From CAIOHW01 sp964432565 (GTDB taxonomy: Bacteria; Bdellovibrionota; UBA1018), in NCBI GenBank assembly GCA_964432565.1, contig CAYSOA010000031.1:1-25924 (forward strand): 25,924 nucleotides of DNA, given 5' to 3'. The notes below the pieces were generated by a model. It was not told the DNA's origin, made no database searches, and saw only the letters and a program-made list of their open reading frames with translations. Positions 1 through 7,778 of this stretch are shown here, piece after piece; position 1 is the first letter of the stretch; every line of letters begins with the position of its first letter. Made by a program: the position numbers and the translations under genes.

Positions 1-68
1 CGGTCGCATTGAAATGCCAGCGAAGTCTTCCATGAGCCACTTCACTGCAATGCGGATGCTGAAGTCCT

Positions 69-2450
69 TCAGGCCACTTCGGGGCGCTCGGTTTGCGGCA
101 CGACCGGAAGCAGGGCGTGGTCAATCACCTGGTCCACCGAGTCGACGAAATCGATTCGAAGCTCCGAGAGGATTTCTTTCGGAATTTCCTGAAGGTCCTG
201 TTCGTTTCGGGTCGGCAGGAGGATGCGCTTGAGCCCGGCCCGATGGGCCGCAAGAATCTTTTCCTTGATCCCACCGACGGGAAGCACGACTCCTCGAAGC
301 GTGATCTCACCGGTCATGCCGATCTGGGGATCGACGGGTTGGTTTCTGACCAGCGAAACCAGGGACGCAACAAGTGTGACGCCGGCCGACGGTCCATCCT
401 TGGGAATCCCTCCCGCCGGAACATGAATGTGAATATCGCGCTGGCCGAAGTCGTAGGGAATCGGTCCCACCTTCGAACGTGCCAGACTGAGGGCAATCTG
501 CGCGGACTCCTTCATGACCTCCCCGAGCTGACCGGTCAGGACGAGATTTCCGCGTCCCGGCATCTGGGTGGATTCGATGAACAGGATGTCGCCACCATGC
601 GGAGTCCACGCGAGGCCGGTGGCCACGCCGGGGGGCATGGTTCTCGCGGCAATCTCAGGAAAGAACCGTTGAGGTCCGAGCAGCTCCCGCAGCATTTCGG
701 GGCGAATCAGCATGCTTTCTGAAGGTTGGTCGCGCACCCATCGCTCGGCGCAGGCGCGCAACAGCGCTGCGAGTTTTCGTTGAAGCTCCCGAACGCCCGC
801 CTCGCGCGTGTACTCGGTGATGAGGTGGTTCAAGGTTTCATCCGGAATCATCACCTGGCTCGACCGGAGCCCGTGGGCCTCCATCTGCTTGCGAAGCAGG
901 TGGTCGCGCGCAATGGCGAGTTTTTCGGCGTTGGTGTAGCCGCTGACTTCGATGATTTCCATGCGGTCGCGAAGAGGAGGGGGGATCGTGTCGACGACGT
1001 TGGCCGTGCAGATGAAGAAAACCTGTGACAGGTCGAACGGAACGTCGAGATAATGGTCGGCAAAAGTACGGTTCTGCTCGGGATCGAGTACTTCAAGCAG
1101 TGCCGCCGAGGGGTCACCCTGGAAGTCGGCCCTCAGCTTGTCAATCTCGTCGAGCATCATCAGGGGATTTCGTGAACCGGCTCGCTTGATGCTCTGGATG
1201 ATCCTTCCGGGCATGGCGCCTACATAGGTTCGTCGGTGGCCACGGATCTCGGCTTCGTCGCGAACGCCTCCCAGTGAAGTTCGAATGAATTTTCGTTCGA
1301 GTGTTCGTGCGATCGATTGTCCGAGCGAGGTCTTTCCGACCCCGGGCGGCCCGACAAGGCAAAGAATCGGACCACTGAGATCATTTTTCAGGCGTGCCAC
1401 GGCCAAATACTGAAGGATGCGCTTCTTGACGCTTTCGAGTCCGGCATGGTCTTCGTCGAGAATTCTTCTGGCACGATCGAGATCGAGATTGTCCTGCGTC
1501 ACGGCATGCCACGGCATCGCAGCCAGCCATTCGAGATAGGTTCGAACGACGTGGTACTCGGCCGAGGCCTGGGGTAGCTGTCGCAGGCGCTTAAGTTCTT
1601 CTTCGGCCTGTCTGGCGGGCTCTTCCGGAAGCCTGGCCCGCTGGATCTTGTCGGCGATTTCGTCGCTGACTTCTTCGCCTCCCTCTTCGCCGAGTTCCGA
1701 TCGGATGGTGCGGAGCTGCTCGCGGAGCAGGGCCTCACGCTGCGCCTTGTTCAGCCGCTCGCTCATTTTTTCGCGAATGTCGCGCTGAATTCCGAGCACG
1801 TCCCGCTCTTTACCCATGAAGTCGATCAGCTTTTCCATTCTCGAAACGAGTGAAGAGTCCTCCAGCAGCTCCTGTTTCTGGGAAAGGCTGAGATTGAGAT
1901 AGGCTGCAGCGACGTGGGTCAGATACGAGGGGTCCTCGATCTTGTCGAGTAATCGAACCAGCGACTCGCTGGCGCCCGGCATGAGCTCGAGAATTTCTTC
2001 GGACAGCGCCTTGAGCGACTGAAACAGGGCTGCCTGCCGCTTTGGATCAGGACCGGGCATGTCCGCTACCCATTCTCCACGCGCACGAAGAGAACCATCC
2101 TGGGCCCTCGAGTAGTCGAGCACATGGTAGCGCGCCACGCCCGTAACCACGATCTGGCGCCCGCTCGACTCGCCCGGAGTCGAACTCTCGAGTTTGCATA
2201 GCGTTCCGGTGCGATAAAGATCTTCGGGCTCGGGGTCGCCCGTGGTGATGGTTTTTTGGGCCACGATGAGCAGCAATTGCTGGCGGCGCTCGCTCTCTTC
2301 GACGGCCTGGATGCTTCGAGTTCGCCCCACGACCAGCGGCATCGAAATGCCCGGAAAGATCACGGCATTTCGGATGGGGAGGACTGGAACTTCTGAAGGG
2401 AGGGGAGAGGCGCCCTCGTCCCCCAGTGAGCCATCGATTGCGGGTGCCAT
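69..2450 (-). CDS. lon: Lon ATP-dependent protease (LonA type)
   Basis: Cytoplasmic AAA+ serine protease that degrades misfolded and regulatory proteins. The N-terminal substrate-binding domain starts at VPVLPIRNAVIFPG. The AAA+ module has Walker A GPPGVGKTS (Lys about 373) and Walker B MMLDEIDKL. The C-terminal protease domain has the Ser-Lys dyad: Ser about 688 in KDGPSAGVT and Lys about 731 in GGIKEKIL, 43 residues apart as in E. coli Lon. About 793 residues, against 784 in E. coli, so complete. The start is unsettled: ATG at 2450 has GAGG three bases upstream, an ATG at 2459 and a TTG at 2477 are also in frame, and the conserved part begins after all of them. It is divergent from bolA with less than 100 bases between. 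Family assignment is certain; only the start is open. Confidence 0.97.
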   Translation of the reverse strand: MAPAIDGSLGDEGASPLPSEVPVLPIRNAVIFPGISMPLVVGRTRSIQAVEESERRQQLLLIVAQKTITTGDPEPEDLYRTGTLCKLESSTPGESSGRQIVVTGVARYHVLDYSRAQDGSLRARGEWVADMPGPDPKRQAALFQSLKALSEEILELMPGASESLVRLLDKIEDPSYLTHVAAAYLNLSLSQKQELLEDSSLVSRMEKLIDFMGKERDVLGIQRDIREKMSERLNKAQREALLREQLRTIRSELGEEGGEEVSDEIADKIQRARLPEEPARQAEEELKRLRQLPQASAEYHVVRTYLEWLAAMPWHAVTQDNLDLDRARRILDEDHAGLESVKKRILQYLAVARLKNDLSGPILCLVGPPGVGKTSLGQSIARTLERKFIRTSLGGVRDEAEIRGHRRTYVGAMPGRIIQSIKRAGSRNPLMMLDEIDKLRADFQGDPSAALLEVLDPEQNRTFADHYLDVPFDLSQVFFICTANVVDTIPPPLRDRMEIIEVSGYTNAEKLAIARDHLLRKQMEAHGLRSSQVMIPDETLNHLITEYTREAGVRELQRKLAALLRACAERWVRDQPSESMLIRPEMLRELLGPQRFFPEIAARTMPPGVATGLAWTPHGGDILFIESTQMPGRGNLVLTGQLGEVMKESAQIALSLARSKVGPIPYDFGQRDIHIHVPAGGIPKDGPSAGVTLVASLVSLVRNQPVDPQIGMTGEITLRGVVLPVGGIKEKILAAHRAGLKRILLPTRNEQDLQEIPKEILSELRIDFVDSVDQVIDHALLPVVPQTERPEVA

Positions 2451-2504
2451 GAGCCTCATTGTCGGGAAGGTCAGCAATCTTCAGGCCGATGGTTCCGGGT
2501 CAAA

Positions 2505-2533
2505 TTGCCCTTGCAGAAAAGGCGTGTTAGACG
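2505..2533 (+). promoter_or_regulatory. candidate bolA-grx4 promoter
   Basis: TTGCCC at 2505-2510 and TAGACG at 2528-2533 are separated by 17 bases. The -10 is poor (3 of 6). It ends 6 bases before the bolA ATG, so a transcript from it would have almost no leader. The same TTG-(20 bases)-TAGACGAG layout occurs before the gene at 14050. Weak by itself. Confidence 0.25.
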
Positions 2534-2539
2534 AGGTGC

Positions 2540-2791
2540 ATGACTTTTACGGCAGAACAGCTTCGCGATCGCCTTGAGGCGCTCGCTCCGGGGACGACGG
2601 CGCAGGTGACGGACCTGACGGGCACGCAGGACCACTGGCAGGCGGTCATCGTCTCTCCGGCCTTCGAGGGCCGGATGATGATCGAGCAGCATCGGATGGT
2701 CATGCAGCACATGCGCGCCGAGATCGATTCGGGGGTGGTACACGCGCTGACGATCAAGACCTACTCCCCTTCGCAGGCCCCTAAAAACTAG
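2540..2791 (+). CDS. BolA-family protein (BolA2/IbaG-like)
   Basis: A small 83-residue BolA/IbaG-like protein. BolA proteins bind a [2Fe-2S] cluster together with a monothiol CGFS glutaredoxin and act in iron sensing or Fe-S trafficking. Visible hallmarks are the VSPAFEGRMMIEQHR core (His 51) and the C-terminal VHALTIKTYSP helix-strand (His 68, the usual cluster ligand position). The ATG has GAGG three bases upstream, which is rather close. The next gene, 16 bases downstream, is exactly the expected partner, a CGFS glutaredoxin, so the two almost certainly form an operon. No cysteine is present, consistent with the His-ligand BolA class. Whether it acts as a transcription factor, like E. coli BolA, cannot be told. 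Confidence 0.9.
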   Translation: MTFTAEQLRDRLEALAPGTTAQVTDLTGTQDHWQAVIVSPAFEGRMMIEQHRMVMQHMRAEIDSGVVHALTIKTYSPSQAPKN

Positions 2792-2807
2792 AACCCAGGA
2801 GATTCTC

Positions 2808-3134
2808 ATGTCGCACCCTCTTCGCAATGAAATTGAAAAACTCGTACAATCCCACCCCGTCATGATCTTCATGAAGGGAACCCCCGACTTTCCGATGTGC
2901 GGATTTTCGGCTCGAGCCGTCCAGGTGTTGAAGGCGGCCGGAGCGGAAAAGCTCGGTGGCTTCGACGTGCTTTCGGATGATCCGATGTGGGACGCTCTTG
3001 AGGATTACAGCCAGTGGCCGACCGTTCCCCAGATTTTCATTGGTGGGAAATTCGTTGGCGGTTGCGACATCGTTAGTGAGATGTTCGAGCGAGGTGAGCT
3101 TCAGCCGATGATTTCTTCGGCGCAGACGGGTTGA
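2808..3134 (+). CDS. grxD: Monothiol glutaredoxin, Grx4/GrxD type
   Basis: A 108-residue monothiol glutaredoxin. This class carries a glutathione-ligated [2Fe-2S] cluster, alone or with BolA, and moves clusters to target proteins. The active-site motif CGFS is at Cys 31, inside MKGTPDFPMCGFSARAVQ. WPTVPQIFIGGKFVGGCD is the glutathione-binding TVP and GG region. Length matches single-domain bacterial Grx4. The start has AGGAG at 2797-2801, six bases before the ATG. It is directly downstream of bolA, and the pair is a known functional unit. Transcription ends at the hairpin at 3164-3196. Confidence 0.96.
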   Translation: MSHPLRNEIEKLVQSHPVMIFMKGTPDFPMCGFSARAVQVLKAAGAEKLGGFDVLSDDPMWDALEDYSQWPTVPQIFIGGKFVGGCDIVSEMFERGELQPMISSAQTG

Positions 3135-3163
3135 TTTCTCAGCGCCGTCAGTAGGTAGAAAAC

Positions 3164-3196
3164 AAAAAAGGCCGGGGGAAATCCCCGGCCTTTTTT
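3164..3196. terminator. bidirectional intrinsic terminator
   Basis: GGCCGGGG (3170-3177) pairs perfectly with CCCCGGCC (3183-3190) around a 5-base loop. Six A's precede the stem and a T run follows it, so the structure works on both strands. It sits between two convergent genes, the glutaredoxin (+) and the small basic protein (-). Confidence 0.93.
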
Positions 3197-3219
3197 TAAT
3201 TCTGGCGTCGGTAGGGCGA

Positions 3220-3366
3220 TCAGGCCATCCGGTACGCTTTTTTCTTTAGCGCGCGCTTGCTGCGCTCAACGGCCACCTTGTGGGCCTTGGGGGCTTCGCC
3301 CTTGGCGTAGGCAGTAGCCTGGTCGTGGCGGCGCTTGCGATGTTTCGTGCTCAGTCTTCGGGCCAT
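3220..3366 (-). CDS. Small highly basic protein, unknown
   Basis: A 48-residue protein starting MARRLSTKHRKRRHDQ and ending KRALKKKAYRMA. Lys and Arg are very abundant throughout and there are no cysteines or membrane segments. Such composition points to binding RNA, DNA or the ribosome, but I recognise no family; it does not read as ribosomal protein bTHX, L34 or L36. The start was set at the ATG at 3366 because GGAAAGGA lies just upstream; longer in-frame starts would put the ribosome site inside the protein. It is a single-gene unit: a TTGACA box lies upstream at 3429-3434 and a shared terminator downstream. The good ribosome site and tight boundaries argue that the gene is real. Confidence 0.75.
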   Translation of the reverse strand: MARRLSTKHRKRRHDQATAYAKGEAPKAHKVAVERSKRALKKKAYRMA

Positions 3367-3405
3367 GGTTGAGTCCTTTCCTCGTGTAAATTTCGTGAGC
3401 TGGTT

Positions 3406-3434
3406 GGGTAACACTGGGGAGCCGGGGGTGTCAA
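3406..3434 (-). promoter_or_regulatory. candidate promoter of the small basic protein gene
   Basis: On the minus strand a perfect TTGACA -35 (3434 to 3429) is followed after 17 bases by TTACCC, preceded by TG (extended -10 style). The -10 itself is weak. It would give a leader of about 35 bases. Confidence 0.4.
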
Positions 3435-3444
3435 ATCCTCGACA

Positions 3445-3471
3445 TTGAGGGATTCATCCGGATTCTATAGC
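3445..3471 (+). promoter_or_regulatory. weak candidate promoter of the transglycosylase operon
   Basis: TTGAGG (3445-3450), a 15-base spacer and TATAGC (3466-3471) lie in the divergent gap before the transglycosylase gene. The spacer is short and both boxes are imperfect. Confidence 0.25.
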
Positions 3472-3509
3472 CTGTCTTCCGGAAGGTACGGGTCGAGAAG
3501 GTGTCATGG

Positions 3510-5360
3510 ATGAAATCTTCTAGTTGGGCCAGTTCAACGGCTCTGGTCGGGATGGTGATTCTTGCGGCGGCGTCCGCAGGACATGCTGCGCGCCTGGCTT
3601 CGGACGAAGTGGCCCCGCCGGTCGTGCCGGATCAGACTCTTGCCGTCGGCGTTGCGGCCTCCCAGCCGTCCTCGTCCGGCGGTGGGGCGGCTGTGGACGA
3701 AGATCTTCTTCTTGGCTCGGTGGTCAACGGTCGGGTTACCGGACTGGCTCAGCTCGATTTTTCTCAGAGAACCCGTGTCCGCGTTCTGGCCGAACGTTAT
3801 GTTGCCTTCCGAAAGAAGAGGCTGAACGCATCGGAGGGCGCCCGCTGGATCAGGGAGTGCCGGGACACGGCCACTCGATCGGTTTTTTGCCGAGAGCAGG
3901 ACTACCAGCCTGCCGACTCCGAGCCCGATATTCGAGGGGTGCTGAGGAAGAAGTCGAAGCGCGCCCCGGAAGTGGAAGCGAAGCTCGCCAACCAGGCACT
4001 GAAGTCGGGCGAACTCGATACTCTTCTGGCCAGCTCGGAAAGCGCCATCAATCAGGGGCTGAGGCGAATCTCGAATTTCGAAGAGGTACGTGCGACGTCC
4101 GAAAAGGTGCTCAAGGCCTCATCTTGCGACGTCTCGCCACTCAATACGATGATTGCCCAGAAGCTCGAGGAGTTTCTACCCGATCAGGGAAGCCGGATCA
4201 TGCTCCTGAAGCTGCATGAGCATGCCGCATCCTGCAAAAATCCTTCGGAGTGGACCAGTCGATCGAAGTATCGGCTGTCACTCCTTTTGATTGCCCAGGG
4301 AGATTGGGAAAAGGCCGAGAAGTGGCTCGAGCAACTCGCTCTCGATCGCACTTCGGATTACTTTTCACGTTCGCTCTACTGGCGCGCCCGCGCTGCCAAG
4401 GTTCGTGGCAACCATCTGGCGTATGAGCAGGCCAAGGCGCGTCTGACCCGTGAATTTCCGATTCACTACCATTCGCTGCTGCTGGCCGGAAAGAAGGCTT
4501 TCAATGCGGCCTTGAGTCTGCACCTGCCTGAACCGGTCGTTCGCATGGACAGTGCCGTGCTCGGTGATCGCTGGAATGAAAGAGTTCGGGCGATCGAGAC
4601 GCTGCAGGAGCAGGGGGCGGTCGAATACACTCGCCATCTCTTTTCGGAGCTCGAGGAGCTGATGGACAAGGCCGAGCCCGAGGCGAGGCTTTATCTGGCG
4701 GTTCTGCAGAATCGAAACTTCAACTCCATTGGAACCTTCCGTACCTTGAGCTCGTTGATGCGGGATCATCCTGCGGTGCTCTCGAAGCAGACTCTTTCGC
4801 TGTTCTTTCCCCTTTCCAAGAAGCATCGGCATATTCTCTACACTTTTGCCGGCGGAGGGCTTGATCCCTACATTCTGGCGGCCCTGATTCGGCAGGAGAG
4901 CGGATTCATTCCCACGGCGCGTTCGCCTGCCGGTGCCCTCGGGCTGATGCAGCTGATGCCCGCGACGGCAAGACGGATGGAGAGGGTCAGCAAGCGCGAG
5001 CTTCTCGATGGGCGCACCAATGTGCGACTCGGGGTGAAGTTCTTCAAAAGGCTGCTTGAAAAGTTCTCGGGCAAGGTCGATCTCGCACTTGCTGCCTATA
5101 ATGCCGGTCCTCACCGGGTAGACGACTGGGTTCGCCGGTACCAGGTGGATGATCCGGTTCTGTTCGTTGACCTGATTCCCTTTCGTGAAACCCGTGAATA
5201 CGTCTCGCTGATCAGTCGAAACTACTACTGGTACCTGCAGCTTTACGCCCGCCATATCTTTGACGAGAGACTGGAGGCTTCCCGCAAGCCGAGCAAGGAT
5301 GGGCGGACTCCCGCATCGGGCAGTTTGGCGTTGGAATTTTCACTTTTTAGCGCACACTGA
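3510..5360 (+). CDS. Soluble lytic murein transglycosylase (Slt70-like)
   Basis: A periplasmic muramidase that cleaves peptidoglycan glycan strands, leaving 1,6-anhydro-MurNAc ends. An N-terminal signal peptide (residues 1-21, ending SAGHA) is followed by a long helical region with TPR-like repeats. The C-terminal SLT domain (about 440-590) has catalytic Glu 463 in LIRQESGF, then GALGLMQLMPATA and LALAAYNAGPHRV. This is the Slt70 layout; 616 residues against about 645 in E. coli Slt. The ATG at 3510 was chosen over a GTG at 3501 because AAGG is spaced eight bases before it and a clean signal peptide results. It leads a four-gene + run, with the acyl-CoA synthetase starting 19 bases downstream. 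No LysM or other wall-binding domain is visible. Confidence 0.92.
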   Translation: MKSSSWASSTALVGMVILAAASAGHAARLASDEVAPPVVPDQTLAVGVAASQPSSSGGGAAVDEDLLLGSVVNGRVTGLAQLDFSQRTRVRVLAERYVAFRKKRLNASEGARWIRECRDTATRSVFCREQDYQPADSEPDIRGVLRKKSKRAPEVEAKLANQALKSGELDTLLASSESAINQGLRRISNFEEVRATSEKVLKASSCDVSPLNTMIAQKLEEFLPDQGSRIMLLKLHEHAASCKNPSEWTSRSKYRLSLLLIAQGDWEKAEKWLEQLALDRTSDYFSRSLYWRARAAKVRGNHLAYEQAKARLTREFPIHYHSLLLAGKKAFNAALSLHLPEPVVRMDSAVLGDRWNERVRAIETLQEQGAVEYTRHLFSELEELMDKAEPEARLYLAVLQNRNFNSIGTFRTLSSLMRDHPAVLSKQTLSLFFPLSKKHRHILYTFAGGGLDPYILAALIRQESGFIPTARSPAGALGLMQLMPATARRMERVSKRELLDGRTNVRLGVKFFKRLLEKFSGKVDLALAAYNAGPHRVDDWVRRYQVDDPVLFVDLIPFRETREYVSLISRNYYWYLQLYARHIFDERLEASRKPSKDGRTPASGSLALEFSLFSAH

Positions 5361-5379
5361 AGTCTCAAGGAGACATGTC

Positions 5380-7203
5380 ATGGTAGCTGCTTCGAGCCGT
5401 GTGAAACCCGGTCCGACCATTTTGCATCGCCTGAAGGAATGGGCTGATGCCAGGCCGAACTCTCCCGCGCAGGGTTACAAGAAGGGCGAGCAGTGGCGGA
5501 TGCTGACCGCCCGGGAGTACTGCGACCGGGTCCATCACCTGGCGCTCTTCTTTGAGTCTAAAGGCATCACCAAGGACGATATCGGCACCATCTTCGCGTA
5601 CAATTCACCTGAGTGGGTTCATGCCGATTTGGCCATGCTGCTCCTGGGCGGGAAGTCGGCGGGGCTCTATCCAAACAGCACTTCGAAGGACGTTCTCTAC
5701 ATCCTGAACCACACCGAGTCGCGATTGTTATCGGTTCAGAATGCCGAATACTTTCAGAAGCTCACGGCTGGCGAGCAAGCCATCGAGATTCCGGAGCGAA
5801 TCGAGATGATCCTCGTTTTTGACGGCGACTGCTCGATTTCTCCGAAGGCGATCAGCTACGAAGCGGCGATCGCCGAGGGACGTCGCATCGCCGAGTCGGG
5901 GAAGGGGCGCAGCCTGCAGCAGATGCTGGACGCGCTCGATCCGATGGCTGCCGCATTCATGATCTACACTTCCGGAACGACCGGAAATCCCAAGGGTGCG
6001 CTGCTATCGCATGACAACATGGTCTATACGGCCGATCGCATCCGTGATTACTGGCGACTGCCCGAAGAGGGGCGGCTCTTTTCGTTCCTGCCGCTCTGCC
6101 ACATTGCCGAGAAGCTGCAGAACATCGGCGCCGGAATCACCATGCAGTACCAGGTGTCGTTTGCCACGAAGTTCGAGAAGGTCTCGACCGAGCTGGCCGA
6201 AGTCGAGCCCACGCTGCTGCTGTCGGTGCCCCGACTCTGGGAAAAGATGGTGGAAGGGGTTCGCGCCAAGCTCGAGAAGGCACCTCCTGCTCGGAGAAAG
6301 CTCGCCGAGTGGGCCATGGCCACGGGAACTCGCTGTTCCGAGATCCAGCTTGCAGGAAGGCCCCTGCCGATTCTGGATCTTGCGCAGCTGAAGCTCGCCG
6401 ACAAGCTCGTCCTGGGCAAGGTGCGCAAGGCGCTTGGACTGGGCCAGGCACTGACGCTGGCGTCGGGCGCTGCCGCCCTTCCGGCCTATGTGTCGAAGTG
6501 GTTTCGCTCGATCGGACTCGAGATTCTCGAGGATTACGGGCAGACCGAGACCACTGGTGTCGTCTGCATGACCGAGCCCGGAGTCGACAGCGCGGGTACC
6601 GTGGGCAAGCCCGTTCCGGGAATGGAATTCAAGCTGGCCGAGGACGGCGAAATGCTGACTCGCGGACGCCATGTCTTTATCGGCTACTACAAGGACGAAG
6701 AGGGAACGAAGGCGACTTTCGACGAGGAGGGCTGGCTGCTGACGGGCGATCTGGCCGACATCACTTCGCGCGGCCTGGTGAAGATTCGCGGACGCAAGAA
6801 GGAAGTGATGAAGACCTCGGGCGGAAAAATGATCGCCCCGCTTCCGATCGAAGAGAAGATCAAGGTCCATCCGATGGTCAGCCAGGTCTGCCTGGTGGGC
6901 GATAATCGCAAGTTCATCTCGGCCCTGGTGACGCTGGGTGAGGGGACTCTCGCGGAGCTTAAGGAGCGTCCCTCGGGTTCTGACGGTCGCGTCGTCAGCG
7001 ACCAGGCCATCGTCGGGGCGGTGCGCTCGCATGTCGATTCGGTGAATTCCGAGTTGGCGAACTTCGAGCAGGTCAAGAAGATCACGATTCTGGCCCAGGA
7101 GTTTTCGATCGAGGCCGGTGAAATGACGCCGACGCTGAAGATGAAGCGCAACATCATCGAGACCCGCTACAAGGATCTGATCGACCAGATGTACGAGGGC
7201 TGA
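5380..7203 (+). CDS. Long-chain acyl-CoA synthetase (AMP-binding, FAA1/FadD15-like)
   Basis: Activates fatty acids with ATP and CoA through an acyl-adenylate, feeding beta-oxidation or lipid synthesis. Motifs are in order: the P-loop-like YTSGTTGNPKGALLSH (from residue 196), DYGQTETTG (Glu 390), WLLTGDLADI (Asp 457) and GRKKEVMKTSGGK (Lys 483). The layout and length (607 residues) fit the COG1022 long-chain group, which keeps an insertion before the A5 motif, rather than E. coli FadD. The ATG at 5380 has AAGGAGA six bases upstream; the frame is open further up but overlaps the transglycosylase. The Nudix gene follows after four bases, so the two are co-transcribed and probably coupled. True chain-length preference cannot be read from sequence. 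Confidence 0.93.
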   Translation: MVAASSRVKPGPTILHRLKEWADARPNSPAQGYKKGEQWRMLTAREYCDRVHHLALFFESKGITKDDIGTIFAYNSPEWVHADLAMLLLGGKSAGLYPNSTSKDVLYILNHTESRLLSVQNAEYFQKLTAGEQAIEIPERIEMILVFDGDCSISPKAISYEAAIAEGRRIAESGKGRSLQQMLDALDPMAAAFMIYTSGTTGNPKGALLSHDNMVYTADRIRDYWRLPEEGRLFSFLPLCHIAEKLQNIGAGITMQYQVSFATKFEKVSTELAEVEPTLLLSVPRLWEKMVEGVRAKLEKAPPARRKLAEWAMATGTRCSEIQLAGRPLPILDLAQLKLADKLVLGKVRKALGLGQALTLASGAAALPAYVSKWFRSIGLEILEDYGQTETTGVVCMTEPGVDSAGTVGKPVPGMEFKLAEDGEMLTRGRHVFIGYYKDEEGTKATFDEEGWLLTGDLADITSRGLVKIRGRKKEVMKTSGGKMIAPLPIEEKIKVHPMVSQVCLVGDNRKFISALVTLGEGTLAELKERPSGSDGRVVSDQAIVGAVRSHVDSVNSELANFEQVKKITILAQEFSIEAGEMTPTLKMKRNIIETRYKDLIDQMYEG

Positions 7204-7207
7204 GGCC

Positions 7208-7744
7208 TTGGGCGAAAACCCCTACGAACTCTCCCGGCAAAAAGTCATTCCGGCCTGCCTGGTTTATCTGTTTCAAGAAGATCCCGTGCTGGGACGACGG
7301 ATCTTGATGATTCATCGTCAGGGACGGGAGGGCGACTTTCACTCGGGCAAGTGGAACGGCCTTGGGGGGAAGTTCGAGCCCGGAGAGTCGCCGTGGCAGG
7401 CGGCCGCCCGTGAGGTCGAGGAGGAGTCGGGACTGGCTCTTGGCCCCGAGCGGTTTGACTGGCTGGGAACGCTGCAGTTTCCGAATTTCAAGCCGCATCG
7501 CTCCGAAGACTGGTGGTGTTCGGTTCTGGTGGCTACGGTCTCTGTGGCTGAGGCGGCGCAGGTGCCAGACGGTCTTCGTTTCAGTGACGAGGGCTCGCTT
7601 CATTGGATTCCCGCCGAGCGGCTTCTGGAGCTGAATCTGTGGGAGGGGGACCGTCACTTTCTGCCCCGGGTTCTGGAGGGCGGCCGCTTCAACGGTACTT
7701 TCTGGTACCGGGACGGACGGCTGGAAGAGTGGATCCTCGGTTAG
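7208..7744 (+). CDS. Nudix hydrolase, MutT/MTH1-like
   Basis: A 178-residue Nudix pyrophosphohydrolase with a perfect Nudix box at residues 54-76: GKFEPGE, seven residues, then REVEEESGL. The preceding GKWNGLGGKFEPGES is the form seen in the MutT/MTH1 8-oxo-dGTP group, so sanitising oxidised nucleotides is the likeliest role; other nucleoside diphosphate derivatives remain possible. The start appears to be TTG at 7208: GAGGG lies eight bases upstream and no ATG or GTG exists before the conserved region. A non-ATG start four bases after the acyl-CoA synthetase stop suggests translation is coupled and low. The release factor gene starts 34 bases downstream. Confidence 0.88.
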   Translation: MGENPYELSRQKVIPACLVYLFQEDPVLGRRILMIHRQGREGDFHSGKWNGLGGKFEPGESPWQAAAREVEEESGLALGPERFDWLGTLQFPNFKPHRSEDWWCSVLVATVSVAEAAQVPDGLRFSDEGSLHWIPAERLLELNLWEGDRHFLPRVLEGGRFNGTFWYRDGRLEEWILG

Positions 7745-7778
7745 TGAGTCCGCCAAAGTTGTGCTATCTCGGTGGCCC

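Noticed and set aside
1..74. Minus-strand frame open to the left edge after lon (from GTG at 45 or ATG at 33), reading KWLMEDFAGISMRP
   Set aside because: Too short to judge and without a clear ribosome site; it could be the start of the gene following lon, but that lies outside the window.
93..722. Long + strand frame opposite lon
   Set aside because: Shadow of lon; no family motifs, and the opposite frame is fully explained by Lon.
4365..5255. 296-residue minus-strand frame inside the transglycosylase gene
   Set aside because: It covers the SLT catalytic domain on the other strand; no recognisable domain or start signal.
6004..7032. 342-residue minus-strand frame opposite the acyl-CoA synthetase
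   Set aside because: GC-rich shadow frame; His/Leu/Gln/Arg-rich composition typical of antisense reading.
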